A DNA stretch of 64,000 nucleotides from Sclerotinia nivalis (Eukaryota; Ascomycota; Leotiomycetes; Helotiales; Sclerotiniaceae). Each line of letters opens with the position of its first letter. Position 1 is the stretch's first letter. Location: assembly GCA_029531795.1 (NCBI GenBank), contig JAPEIS010000006.1:1116001-1180000 (forward strand), given 5' to 3'. The position numbers and the translations under genes were made by a program. The notes under the pieces are model-generated. The model did no database searches. It was given only the letters and a program-made list of their open reading frames with translations, and was not told the origin of the DNA. This document shows, piece by piece, positions 12,319-24,190 of the stretch.

Positions 12319-13363
12319 TGTTGTGGTTGGTTTTGCGCTCAGATCGCTAATTGATGATGCAGGAGGCTTTTAAATGATGATGTTTGCAGAGTAGTGTGCG
12401 CTAGGCTAGGATGTATGAGCGTTGGTGAAATTATTGTATTTGCGACGGTGATGGTTCTCTAAATGAGCGATTGTTTACTTTACTTTTTTGCGATTTGGTT
12501 GTCGCGACAAATTGGCGGCGGGATGACGCGGTTCGCTAATTTTTAGTGTGTATCCTAAACGTCTTCTGAGTTCTCAGGCTTCATGCTTTTGAATATTGAT
12601 AGGTTGTGTCATGCATCAATACTGCAAAATAGCCTCCAAATACAATACACCCATTCTTTGATAAATGCACTATTTTCAAATTGGGGATAAACTGGATATA
12701 CATCCAGACTACATCTATGGTGATATTGTATTGTTTTGAAGATGCTAAGGCTACTTTTGATTGGTTCTAAAATGATGGCTATATGTGTGTGTTTCAGCTT
12801 GATCCTATGCAGCAAAGCTATACTCATTCTTAATCCAGCAACAGTTTGCAGGGTTATCAGAGAAGCAGTGAGCTTCATCTTTCCTAATTCGTTCTTGACA
12901 TAACGTATCATCTCGTGTCAGCCTCAGTTAACGGGTTCAATTTCTATTGTGGGAGAATACCTATTGTGGCCCAAAAGCGATCCTAAAGGCAGGCCTTTAG
13001 ATCGTGTTTTCTCAGGTGTCGTCCCTTTTCAGCAAAATTGATGTTGAGTATGCATTAACATCACAATGTGTTTCTTTTTCTTTAGTTGGATAGATCCTTT
13101 TACAGAACTATTCATTCTCAATTCAAATACTGTACCGAATGTTGACAAGCAGGCCGATTCTGCCATGGATTCCAATTTATACCTCGTTCTACCAGAACTC
13201 GTATATATCTCTGTATTTTCAAGGCCATTAGGACCTCAAGGATTTAGTCAGGTGCTGGATCAGATGCTATCCAATTCCGTCTTGGGGTTATCGATCTATA
13301 GAACAAGCCTTTGTATGAGGGGTTGCCACATTGTCGAAATAAATTACTGACATCGAATCTTAT
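12319..13363. other. intergenic
   Basis: Promoter side of nnf1, then low-information DNA up to the HET relic. A 94-codon frame at 13066-13350 is not recognisable; it might be the eroded N-terminal part of the HET gene. Confidence 0.4.
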
Positions 13364-13835
13364 AGCCGCTCTTTAACGTCCGAGATTACTTAGGGAAGAA
13401 CTTCTTGTTTGGGTTGATGCATTATACATGAATCAACGCGATTCAAGTGAGCGATCCAGGTGTCATTGATGAACCGGATTTATTCACAGTCACTCCAAGT
13501 GATTGTTTGGCTTGGGAAAGGCAATGCTCAAGCGCAGCTAACTGGCTATTAAGATGGTTTAAAAGACTGCTTATCATGTCTACATGGCCAGACACGTGTG
13601 CCTCACGATATGAAAGGGATGATAGATCTTGGGGGCGATATGACGAAGTCAGTTGTGTTTTAACAAGAGCGACATTCATCTATCTCACTGCTACAAAAAT
13701 TTGATATTTGGGAGAATCTCATCGGGAATCGCCATCATGGTTACATATCAATCCGTGGTTTGCGAGGATAAGAATTGTGTAGGAAGTAGCATTTTTGCTT
13801 GGAGAGAGGTTTCATTTATACTGACTGGTATGCGC
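13364..13835 (+). pseudogene. HET-domain (heterokaryon incompatibility) gene relic with multiple stops
   Basis: One forward frame from 13364 carries the most diagnostic HET motif: LREELLVWVDALYMNQRD followed by SSER. The family form is LWVDALCINQxD...ER. In the same frame FIHSHSK, stop, LFGLGKA follows, corresponding to IYSxAxxVxxWLG. Further on, after a shift of frame, near 13745-13800, PWFARIRIV, stop, EVAFLLGE corresponds to the PWFxRxWxxQE block. At least five stops interrupt it (TAA, two TGA in tandem, TGA, TAA, TAG). Several lie where the family has Gln or Arg, as expected if CAA/CAG/CGA became TAA/TAG/TGA. Active HET proteins control cell death on fusion of unlike hyphae; this copy is dead. 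Upstream and downstream ends are not definable. Confidence 0.7.
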
Positions 13836-16585
13836 TCAGTGTAGTTGTATAAAGTGAAGAAATGAAGTCTTTTTGGCCGATTTTTCTAATACTGATGCTG
13901 TATTAGCTTCCTGAAGAATGGATATCTATGGTAAATCTCCTAACTCTTCAAATGAGTACTCATTTTTTACATCAACATTACACCCAAATTATCCTCTGAT
14001 GGTTTTAGATTCTGTACTCGTCAGTTCGATTGAAGGTTCAGATATCTAGTGCTATCTAAACTCATGTCTCCAGCTCTTATTCTCTCGATTTATTCACACT
14101 GTAGAAATCCAATACTATTTTCGTTTGAGATTGAAAGAACAGCTCCATGTCGTTGCTTCTTTCATTTCATGATTGAAAACTTCATCGTTCTTGCTACGGA
14201 AATGGCTCATTTAATGTTCCAACTCATGCCTCATGCACTCACCAAGAAGACATTGATTTTGCATTAGTTCGAAACACTGGAGTCTGCTTTTATGTATCTC
14301 ATCCTTTTTTAAGAACAGCACGTTGAAGTTTGTATACAGTAAACAGCTTAATCTCTTCTGCTACCACTATAATCGTCCTATCTCGTCATGCCTGCCTAAT
14401 TTATATTTTTCTTTCATATCTGCCTATGGACTCGAAACATCTTTCGTTCCAATTCATTTCTCAGGCTTCCCAGCTTCTTTTCTCATCCAGAAGAGACCCC
14501 ACAAGCATCCTATTCCCCCTTCATAAGATATAAGGCCAACTAGCAGTTTTGCGCAAACGAAAGTATGGCAAAGCAACATCCCAGAATTGCTCAGAATACA
14601 CCCAGTTGTATTGGGTCCATGTTTTTGCGCGACCACAACCATCTATCTTATCGTGACATCAAGAAATGGATGAATGTGGCAATCATTGATATGTTCACGT
14701 CACTGGCCATCGTTGCACGCAAGAATACACAGGTGAATCGCTGTCTTTTGGAAAAGCCTTGCGGCGTTTTGGTGCACCGGATTTGTTTATTGGGCTTGAG
14801 TTTAGTGGGTAGAGTGGTGAGATTGCTTTTAGTGGTTTGCAAGCTTACATACAAATTAATGGCGTCTATATGACAGGTGCGTAGGGTTACCAAGCATCAT
14901 ATGTCGAAGATCTACCAGCCTTTCACAACAGACTCAAGTTAAGTGTGGTCAGGGGCAGCGATTATTTCAAATGACAAAATCGAGGTTCCCGCCTTTTTTT
15001 ATTAAGTTAGAATATCTTAGAATACTCCTTCGGACCTAAGGACTGAAGATAATTTACAAAATAGAAAATGGTTACCCGTTATATCGTCGGGTGTTCAGTG
15101 GGTTCATTCAGTATTGCGGCAAGTGCCTCCAATCACATTTCAAGAATTATGCAGAGTATGGGAGGCGCCGCGAAGGTGCTTAAAGATGATTTAGCATTTG
15201 GCAGATAATTGATCAATGGAAGCGGTCAGTTTAATGTCTCCTGCTTTTGTGTGATGCCATTCATGCTACAGTGAAATTTCATCATAGAGTGTGCAAGGTC
15301 CTGCGGAAAGGTTTATGAATCGCAAAGTTTGCTGATCTTCTTCATATAAAGTTCTGTAGAGGGTTGTACCAGGCCTACGAAATGTCGTATCGTTGTAATA
15401 CTTTCCTACCTTCACACCATTTTTGCACATCAGTTGTCGGACCATGTTACTAGTACTCACTCATTTTCGACCGTATGCAGTGTTGAAATTGAGTAATCGG
15501 CTTGAGAATGAGTTTGGGAAATTGTAGTTGGGTATTTTATTTTATTTGGCTGTGATGTTGAAGAGGTGTGCAAACAAGTGCTGCAAACCTTTTATAAGCT
15601 CTTAATGGTATTGTATATTTATAGAGTTAACGACACGATCCATAGCTTTAGTATCCCTTAAACACTCACAAATGATGAGAAGTGAATCTCCACCACAATA
15701 TATACCAGACCCAAACCCCATTCTTATTCCAACTGCAGCCTTTCCAAACTATAGCCCTCAAACACAACGAAGCAATGGTTTTGCTCCAAGCATCCCACAA
15801 AAGTCAGCGAAATCCAAACCTCTTTCCCTCACCACAAATGATCAGAAATCTTCAATAAGCCAGCGAGTAGCTTCATTAATCCCAATCTATACACGCTTTG
15901 AGCGACAGTTGTAATTTTGGGAGTATCATGCTCCGGCCGTCAGGCGAGAGTCTTGAGAGCTGTCATTTGCCACTTGTGTAATCCTGGCTAAGCGAGCGGT
16001 AGAAGGGGTTATGGCTTCTGGTGTAACCTCTTGATACCGGTGGATTTTAGAAGATGGCGTTAGTTGATCCAAAAGGTAATATATTGATGGATTTTGAGGG
16101 TCAGGGGGGGGGTCCTTTTCTGAATCATTGCAGGAGGTTATTTACATTGAGTTTTATTGTTGATGTTGCTATCCATCTTCCGCTTATCTTGAATACCATC
16201 GTGACAACACCCATTCACAGATCATCTTATCTCCTATTTTCTAACCCAAATACAAGATCATTTAATCTTTATGTACTCAAAAATCCTGTCATGTGCCAGA
16301 TTATATTGGTCTTTGACATTTAAAAAACCGATTGAAAGTTCTCTCTTCAAACCCATTCACTCATTCACAGAAGTCATCTTCTCGTTTATACAGGCTTTTA
16401 ATTACTGAATAACATGATCTTCTCATTTATCTTATTTCAAACACCATATATCCTCTACAAATTCTTACTTTTTTTTTTTGTACAACCGAAGTCTCTACCA
16501 AAGATACGCACATTTATCATATATACCAACCCTCCATTTCTAAGCAGCTCAGATACAAATCGTAAATCAAATCAACACCCCAAAG
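13836..16585. other. gene-poor spacer
   Basis: Mostly short frames on both strands without family motifs, perhaps including eroded remains of the HET gene. The one frame with a gene-like context (15672-15914) is listed separately. Confidence 0.4.
15672..15914 (+). CDS. small hypothetical protein, 80 residues
   Basis: An ATG at 15672 opens an uninterrupted frame to a stop at 15914. The product is rich in Pro, Ser and Gln (it begins MMRSESPPQYIPDPNP), has no hydrophobic helix and is probably disordered. A TATA-like ATTTATAG lies about 50 bp upstream and the start context CACAAATG is acceptable. I do not recognise it. It could equally be chance. Confidence 0.3.
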   Translation: MMRSESPPQYIPDPNPILIPTAAFPNYSPQTQRSNGFAPSIPQKSAKSKPLSLTTNDQKSSISQRVASLIPIYTRFERQL

Positions 16586-17353
16586 ATGTCACTCCACCCT
16601 TCATTTGCGTTTCAACCTCGATCTTCATCCCTACCCCTTCGTACATCATCAAAATCACGCTCAACGCCACACCTCTCCATTCCCCGCAAAAAGTGTATCT
16701 ACCTTCTCACGACTTACACTTGTTCACATTTCGTACGGCCTTTTACTAATCCTACGAATATTATTCATACATCTACGTGTATTGCTCGTTATGGGGGTAT
16801 GTGTTCGAGTGAAGGGTATCGGTATGAGTTTTTGGGGAATGGTGGGGAGATTTGTGAAGATTGTCGGCTCGGAAGGTGCTTGAAGGAGAAGAATTGTGAG
16901 AATGAGAGGAAGATTGAGACAGAGACTGGGGTGGAGGGTGAGATTGGAGGGAATGTGGAAGACGATGAAAGGGAAATGATGGACTCGAGGCAAAGTATGG
17001 ATAACGCCATGCTCAGCAATATAAATGAACAAACTGGAACGATAGAAAGTGATGGATGCCTGACAGCAACAGAGGAGTTTTTACTGAAGGAAAGCCGAAG
17101 TTTTCCAGATATAGGCACTGATCGCCGTTCTATGAGTCGCAATCGAAGAAGCAAAAGAATGATGACATTCGAGAGCCAAAGAGCTTTACCGACACGAAGA
17201 CCAACTATTGGAGAACATAAACATGTATCTATTGTAATCGAAGAAGGACAGGAAAATGATAAAGACAAGTGTGGAATTTCTAACGTTAGATGTGTGGTGA
17301 GTCAGGGAAAGAAACGATGGGAGAATTTATGGGGGAAATTGAAGAAATTGTAA
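16586..17353 (+). CDS. hypothetical protein with Cys/His cluster, member 1 of a local pair
   Basis: A single-exon frame of 255 residues. The N-terminal half holds a regular set of Cys and His: C37, C46, H48, C65, C73, then C90-x2-C93 and C98. The C37-x8-C46-x-H48 block reads KKCIYLLTTYTCSHF. The arrangement suggests a structural zinc site, but no named domain is recognised. After residue 100 the protein is charged, with an acidic stretch, then basic Arg/Ser-rich segments (SRNRRSKRMM). It ends KRWENLWGKLKKL, a possible amphipathic helix. The gene 18843-19935 downstream has the same N-terminal spacing although the rest differs. ORF length and the shared pattern support a real gene. Confidence 0.6.
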   Translation: MSLHPSFAFQPRSSSLPLRTSSKSRSTPHLSIPRKKCIYLLTTYTCSHFVRPFTNPTNIIHTSTCIARYGGMCSSEGYRYEFLGNGGEICEDCRLGRCLKEKNCENERKIETETGVEGEIGGNVEDDEREMMDSRQSMDNAMLSNINEQTGTIESDGCLTATEEFLLKESRSFPDIGTDRRSMSRNRRSKRMMTFESQRALPTRRPTIGEHKHVSIVIEEGQENDKDKCGISNVRCVVSQGKKRWENLWGKLKKL

Positions 17354-18842
17354 ATGGCCCGTATTCCATACAGTAATATTCGATATAGACTGAGATTTTC
17401 CCTTGTGGATTTTATTGGCTCTTACTTCCTCTATTGATGTTTGATATAGATGTTAGCTTACATTGAAAGGAAAAGATGGTAATAAATCACCAGAACTTCT
17501 TGTTTAGATTAGAGTATCGATATTCAGCGCATTACCATTTACAAGATATCTTTCGAAGTATGTTTTTGTATTTTCTAAGGAAGTACCAGTATAGTTGTAC
17601 TAAATTCATAATGCATTCGATCTAACTATAGCCAAGTTATGCGGACCATGCGATAACTCCATGGGATAATCTACAACAGACAAAGGAGGAGAAACGTATG
17701 CTAATTAGGTAAAGACTAAAACCCCTCCTGCAATACTCAGTTGTGTGAAGCCCCGGACCTTCCTTTAAGAGTCCGAACCTCTCATGAAGACACCTGTGAT
17801 AAAATCCCGCAACATCGTAACAACATCAGTACACAAAATACCGAAATGGTCTTTCGTATCAGCTTCAATACGATAGCAACCTACTTTTCAGTCCCTCCCA
17901 AAAATGACCATTGTTCAGTAAAAGAGATCTCCTTTGAAACGTTTTTTTGATCCGCTCCGAGTATGATTTCGAATTTGACATTCATGTTTCGCGAATTCCA
18001 TGCTAAGCAACGACAAGAGCCACAAATTTCTTAAATGGATCATTATTAGCGGTATTGATATTAACACAACAAAGTCGCCTATGAAGGTTAAATTAAGGAT
18101 AGAATTTGAACTAATGGAGAGATTCGTATAATCATTTAAAGAAGAGTTATAATATTGCACAAGAAACGATACGCTATATAGTTCTAATTTTTGAGTTTGC
18201 CTATCCTCTAAAAATGAATGCACTGCGATGTTTACTTAGCAAGCATGAATATTAGATGCAGTTCATCTGACCCCACAGACAACTACGATCTAGCGGGCCA
18301 ATTTTTAGCAAAGATGTTACTGCTTCTGATTGTATATGTTCACATCCAATACCATAAGCACAAACAAACATGGAGATATTCATCCCTACAAATAAAGCTC
18401 TTTCCTCTCAACTTTGAAATATAGATTACTTCTATTCTTCCTATTCGCTCTCCTAAACCACAAATACTATATACTTATATACACGTGAGTCGGACTATTA
18501 GCCAGTATTCCAAGTGGAAGAAAGGAAGATTCACAACATGTACTGTAGTAAAAAATCCGCAATCATGGAATTACACCACGCCTGTGATTCAGCGTACGGC
18601 TGTCAATTAGAGGCTTTTGCTACGGTCTTTATAAGACTTGTTGTTTAGAAATGTATATTAAGAGATGTTTTTTGAATTATAGAAGTTGACTCTTTACATC
18701 ACAACACCCTTTCACAATATTATCACAAAACCATATCTAAGACTTACATCGCATCCATCGCCTAGTCACAACACTTTAGATTTACATTACTCAAAGTTTC
18801 TAATTTCAAACTCGAAACGAAACAAAAGAGATAAAAGAAAAG
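17354..18842. other. intergenic
   Basis: AT-rich spacer between the two Cys/His genes; short frames only. The 150 bp before 18843 are CA- and AAGA-rich, as in many fungal 5' leaders. Confidence 0.45.
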
Positions 18843-19935
18843 ATGTCTTCACTCCCAAAATTTACGCTTCCGGAAATGTTTGGTAATCAACGCGGAATCA
18901 CATCCCCACAATCCCCTATCTCGACTGCGAAGCAGGTAAGGAACAGTGGTAAATGCATGTTCATCGTGCAAGGTTAGCCTCTTCTCATCCTCTTCCCGCT
19001 TCCCTCTACTCCCGAAATATCATCCTATTTCCCTTTCCCAGCAACTACATGCATACTAACAAACCCCAGAATACCACTGTCCACACCACGCCCACCTCTC
19101 CTCTCCACATCTCCTGCACCGCAGCCCCTGCTGGGAAGCGCTCCTCCCTAGGGAACAACAAAAAGAATGCGAGAATTACACTCGTCGCGAGGGAAAAATG
19201 GTGCAAGTAGCGCGCTATGAGAAAGAGCGTGGATGCATGGATTGCAAGGCCATTGCACGAGCCCGGCGCCGGGAGGAAGCTACCAAGCACGCTGAAATTA
19301 TCAGGAAGATGGAGGAGCTAGGGCTTGCGGATGATAGTATCGAGGACTTTGAGAAAGTGGCTGGGAGTTCTCCTGCGAGTAAACGGGTGGTTGCGCATGT
19401 TAAGGCTAGGGCGAAGGAAATGGCTGAGAAGGAGGCACTTAAGAACCGGGGATCAGAGGCCAAGCAAAAAGAAAAAGAAAACGAAGCTAAAAAGCAGAAA
19501 ATCCAACCAAAAAAGGAACACGACGCCCCAATAAAAACAAACATCGCAGAGACCATACAATCTCCAAATTCCGCCCGATCCCAGTCCAGCTCCTCCACAC
19601 AACTACATGCTGAGCAACAGGAGGTGGAGAGCACTCCAACCATAGTGCAGAATCTAGATCCTGAGTCAGAACCAGAGATCGTAACGAAAGAGCATGAAAT
19701 TATATCTAATACTATTCATGAACTTGACGAAGAGTTCAACGAAGGAGAGCTTAGCGAAGAGCTTGATGACGAGGGGCTCGAACATAGCACCTCTATCCCT
19801 ATCTTCAAAGACACAGAATGGGACCTAAGCGAAGAAAACGGAAGAATCTGGGGCGAAGTTGCACTAGCACCTGGAGTGACTACCGCCAAGGAAGATGAGT
19901 GGGTTGTTCTTGGGAGTTGGGAGACTGGCGAGTAG
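18843..19935 (+). CDS. hypothetical protein with Cys/His cluster, member 2 of a local pair
   Basis: Two exons, 18843-18972 and 19070-19935, join in phase (CAA G|AA TAC) and give 331 residues. The start MSSLPKFTLPEMF follows an A-rich leader. The N-terminal third carries C38-x8-C47-x-H49 (GKCMFIVQEYHCPHH), then C64, C77 and C99-x2-C102. This spacing is nearly that of the 16586-17353 product, where the same residues are 37, 46, 48, 65, 73, 90 and 93. The middle is Lys/Glu-rich and helical (EKEALKNRGSEAKQKEKENE). The C-terminus is strongly acidic and ends in ...KEDEWVVLGSWETGE. A zinc-binding role for the Cys/His block is an inference. The 98-nt intron lies inside that block, whereas gene 1 has none. 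Confidence 0.7.
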
Positions 19936-21024
19936 AATCCGTGGCGACGATAGGGTTGGATAGGATTTGATAGTGAGGATTAGATTATATTATCGCGGTG
20001 CTGGGATGGATTGTAATTACTAGGAATTATGAAGCAGAAAATGCGCTGTTTTTATGAGGTTCTGTTATTGCTCATCGATATCAGATATGAAGGGGAGTGA
20101 ATACTTAGGTTAGTGCAAAACGTAATTATATCAAGCTTTATGTTTCGTACCAATCAAGCTCCTGTAATTCTCGCACATACTTGAAATATTATTTCTTCTG
20201 GGGAGTTGGGGTGGGGGGGGGGGGGAGCACATGAATAGCCAAACCGAGGAGAATTCATATATGTTCTCTACCCCCCCTTTAGAGGTAAAAATCCACAATG
20301 GACAATGGGCAAGCCCGGACCATCTCAGCATCCATAGTAATGGAGTAACGGCCCGCGGGGGGGATTGTATATAATGAAGTGAATATGTAAATAGCTTCAA
20401 AAAAGAAATTTATGTATATATTGATTGGCCTAAAATCTTATCAAGCAATAAAGCATAGGATTTCGCTTTGGGTGTAATGTAGCCCTGCTTTATGCAAAGC
20501 CTCCATCTCTAAATCGTCTTGATTTCCTCACCATGAATGCGCAATTTCCTTTCAACTATCCCTCTTTCCCTTCCCCCCTCCCGCCCCCCAAAAAACACAA
20601 GCACACACATACACAGACATGCAAATCCAAATCCAAATCCAAATCCAAATCCAAATCCAAACATAAAAAATGAATCTTAGCTTTCCATACGAAAAGAATT
20701 TAAATTGAAATTCCTCAAACCCCAAAATGAATTCAATGTATATTTCTTTCCAGATAGGTATATACAATACAATACACCTAGACCTATCTAACTGACTAAT
20801 CTATTTCTAAATATCTCCATCCATCTATCTTAACTTTCCCGTTTGTTTCGTTTTCCGGTTTGTACGAATAGATTGTCTCTATCCATTCATTCATTCTTTC
20901 AGTTCACCCTTATGATCAAGCCAAATCAATCCAACCATCTATCTATCCATATCAGCATCAGCATCAGCACCGTGGCGCAACACTTGACACCTCCCATCAA
21001 TTTCATCAACTAAACCCCAAATAT
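19936..21024. other. intergenic, convergent
   Basis: Between the 3' ends of the Cys/His gene and the kinase. It contains a G run near 20211-20225 and the hexamer array listed below; no gene seen. Confidence 0.5.
20621..20662. repeat. (AAATCC)n hexamer array
   Basis: About six to seven perfect AAATCC units, ending in AAACATAAAAAATG, about 360 bp past the kinase stop codon. Confidence 0.85.
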
Positions 21025-24000
21025 CTACAACTCCTTGGTAAGCCTAGGTCTATCATCTCTCCTACCACCAATTCCCAATCCCACTCCCATATCCCCTCCT
21101 TGCATTCCCTCCCTCTCAATCTCCCTTTCCACCATCTCAATACTACTTAAACTCGGAAACCTCTTGCTGAAATCTGCAATATATTCTTCTTTTTCCTGGG
21201 ACGTCATATCGGGTCTCGGTTGAACAGCCGGCCCCGCTCTACTAGCTAAATATGAAGGTTTAGGCGGGGAATTCTGTACACCAAGACCACCTCCCGTATT
21301 CATATTATTGAGATGCGTAGGTTTGGGAGGGGCACTTGGTTTTGGTCCTGTTTTGGTGACTGGTAACTGAGGAGGTATTTGTTGAGGGCGAGGTTTAGTG
21401 TAATTGAGATCGGATGAAGGAATTGAAGGTTGGACCGGTTTGCGGAGGACGGAAGATTTGACATATGGATTTCCAGTTGGTAGTGGATTGGGCTGACCTG
21501 GTATATCTGTATATCTTCCATAGCCTTCTGCTGTTTTCTTTAAAGAAGGCTGCTGACTATTTTCATCTAGAAGACTTTTGACTTTGTGTTGGATACTTGC
21601 AGCTCGGGTTACACCACCAATACTCTTTGGGGCTGGTGCACCACCGCGTTCTGCAATTCGCTTCCGATATTCCGCTGCTGCATCAGCAACACGTTTCTCT
21701 TCAATTGATAACCTTCTTCGCTCAACTTCTCGTCTTTGCTCTGGTGTCATGTTGTCGTCTATCTTTCCATCATCACTTCTATCATCCGTTGCCTCGGACC
21801 CAGCTATTGGTGTCAATTCACGTCGGTCCAGATCATGCAAAGGACTTGGAGTTCTTGGACCAGGCGGAGCACTGGCATTATTTTCAAATCTTTTGAAAGC
21901 ATCTCCAAACTTACCAGCCAATAAATTTTTGGTGCCAGATAATGAAATAGATGGCATACTGGAACGTTTGGATTGTTTTGAGCCACTACTGCGACGTCTA
22001 TCTTTCTTCGTCCTTTCCTGATCTTCCATTGATTTAAGAAAGTCAACATTCGAACGAGGATCGTCATCATTTGGATCTGTAACGGCAAAATCTCTAGAAT
22101 ACGATGGACGTCGCTCCGAATCAAGTGAGGGACGACCTTCCTTTTCTCGAAGAAAATCCATGTTGGATTCCAAGTATTGACTAGATGGACGTGATCTACT
22201 TAAGCTTGATTTTGTTCGGGAGATAGTACTCTCGAGAGCTTCATTGCTAGGTCTACTCATTTCGAGTGATGGTCTAGAAGAAGATGGATGCCTAGCTTGG
22301 TTGGATTGTGTATTGTACGAAGAAGCTCGAGCTAACCCAGGATGCACGGGTAAAAATTCCTGTGGTTCTAGAGTCGGTGTTCTAGATGGAGTCGCAACCT
22401 GGTTTCGTGGTAGACTAGCTGATCGGTGATGGTCTGACGGAAGAAGACGTGGCGAAGCCGTGTAAGTAGGTGGACGTGTACTTGAAGGTGGTGGAGTTGG
22501 TGTTGTCATTGTACCTTGGGATACATATGAGGATGATTTCACACCAGGGTGAGTAGGTGTGGGTTGATATATTAAGGTTGCCGGTACGTCTGATGTCTGA
22601 AGCTCTAATGGATTGCTGGATAGAATTTGTTGAGCACGAGATGGCTTATTGGTTGAAGTTGATGACCCTGGCTGGATTGGCGTCGCAAATGCATCATCAG
22701 CTAATCTTTCTGTAACTCGTTTGCTAACAGGTTGTGATGCCTTTGGTGGCGTGGGTGATCCGAAGTCGAATTTGCCTCCATCATGCAGTAATGAGAACTG
22801 ATCTAAACTTGGAAATCGATTGGAAATTTCGTCCACAACAGGATCAGGATTTTTTGAATCCAAAGCAGCAAATGGGTCACTAGCTGCGCCTCTCATCGGA
22901 GACGGACTGGGTTTCGTAGGTTGTGGCTGTGAACTTGCCGTGGGCCTTCCCCTTCGCATCGGGACAACATCGGGGATAATTGTTTGATGTTGTGTTGGCG
23001 GCGCGAAGACGGCGCCCACAATTGGAGGTGATGCTGGAGATTCCGTAGTTGGTAATTGCTGATGTCGCCGCGATTCTGACTGAGTTCTTCCGGAATATAT
23101 CTAAAATGGTGAGCTTTTGATTTATGGGAGGAAGTGTATGAGAACATACATCTTTAATTGGAATCTCGATCCCTTGCATAAGACATGATTCCCGTAAAAC
23201 CTGGTATATATTGGGGCGAGATGTTGGCTTCTCTTTCAACATAGATGCTAAACTTTGTTAGCACCTCTTCTTCCTAAAGAGCGTGGCATTCATTGTACCT
23301 ATTAAGTTTTTAAGGGGGTCCGAAAACATGGGATATGAGGGAAATTTGAAGCTTGCATTCAGTATAGCAAGTTGTCCCTGAGCTTCGAAAGGGGTGGTAT
23401 AATAGCACAGCTTATACAGCAGCACACCTAAAGCCCAAATGTCCGACTTTTCATCTATTGGCAATTTTCTGTATACATCAATCATCTCAGGACTCCTATA
23501 TTGTAATGTGGTATGTTTTTGAACATCATCTTCGATCAATCTGCATTCAGCAGCGGTCGTAGCAGCAGGCCGAGGAGGTGCCGTAGAACCAAAGTCGCAG
23601 AGTTTGAATCTTCGAGAGGGACCAGTAGAAGTTATGAGGACGTTCTCAACTTTCAGATCTCGATGTAAAAGGGGAGGTTTAAGGTAGTGCATGCATGCTA
23701 CTCCTTCTGACACGTCGGAGAATATCTTGAGAATTTCTGGTTCCGTCAACCTGTTTTGAAGTCGAGTATTCATGAAATCGATTAAACCACCCCCATTACA
23801 GAATTCCATAAGTAAAAATACCTCGTATCCTCCTCCCTTCAGTTGTGATGCATGTGAATCGTAATAAGTAACGATTGCGCGGTGTCCCTTTAACTTCTTC
23901 ATCGTTTCTACCTCGGTTCTCATATTTGCCAAATGTTCCTTATCGGGGACCGCGACTCTTTTCAATACAGCAATATCTGTGCCATCGATAGGTTTTTGCA

Positions 24001-24190
24001 TTTTAACAAGGTAGACATGAGCGAAACCTCCTTCCGAGAAGTACTTTTGGATAACAACCTTATGAGATCCTACTTGGATTTTTGTTCCTGGTGCAAAAGT
24101 TCCAGCTGGTGCTGCCGGGTCAGCTATCGGTACAGGACCCCCATAAACCGCAGGTCGAGGGGCTGTCGCTGGCACGTTGTAAGATGCCAT
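21025..24190 (-). CDS. ark1: Ark/Prk (NAK) family serine/threonine kinase
   Basis: Three exons, 23299-24190, 23150-23247 and 21025-23100, fit in phase and encode 1021 residues. The kinase domain has the Gly loop SEGGFAHVY (52-60), catalytic Lys77 (IAVLKRV), HRD at 176-178 (LLHRDLKVENVLI) and DFG at 199-201. The activation loop HTTLQYRSPEMIDVY is that of the Ark1/Prk1/Akl1 (NAK) group. Exon 2 ends the domain with EKPTSRPNIYQVL. The long C-terminal region is Pro/Ser/Arg-rich and disordered, with PxxP runs that suit SH3 partners. A basic tail segment ends in RPRLTKEL. In yeast these kinases phosphorylate Pan1, Sla1 and other coat proteins at endocytic actin patches. An in-frame ATG at 24253 would add 21 residues. 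I prefer 24190, where MASYNVP begins the usual Pro/Ala leader. Gene symbol is by family only. Confidence 0.9.

Noticed and set aside
13447..13704. 85-codon forward frame inside the HET relic
   Set aside because: It is the shifted frame over the decayed HET sequence; family motifs are in the other frame.
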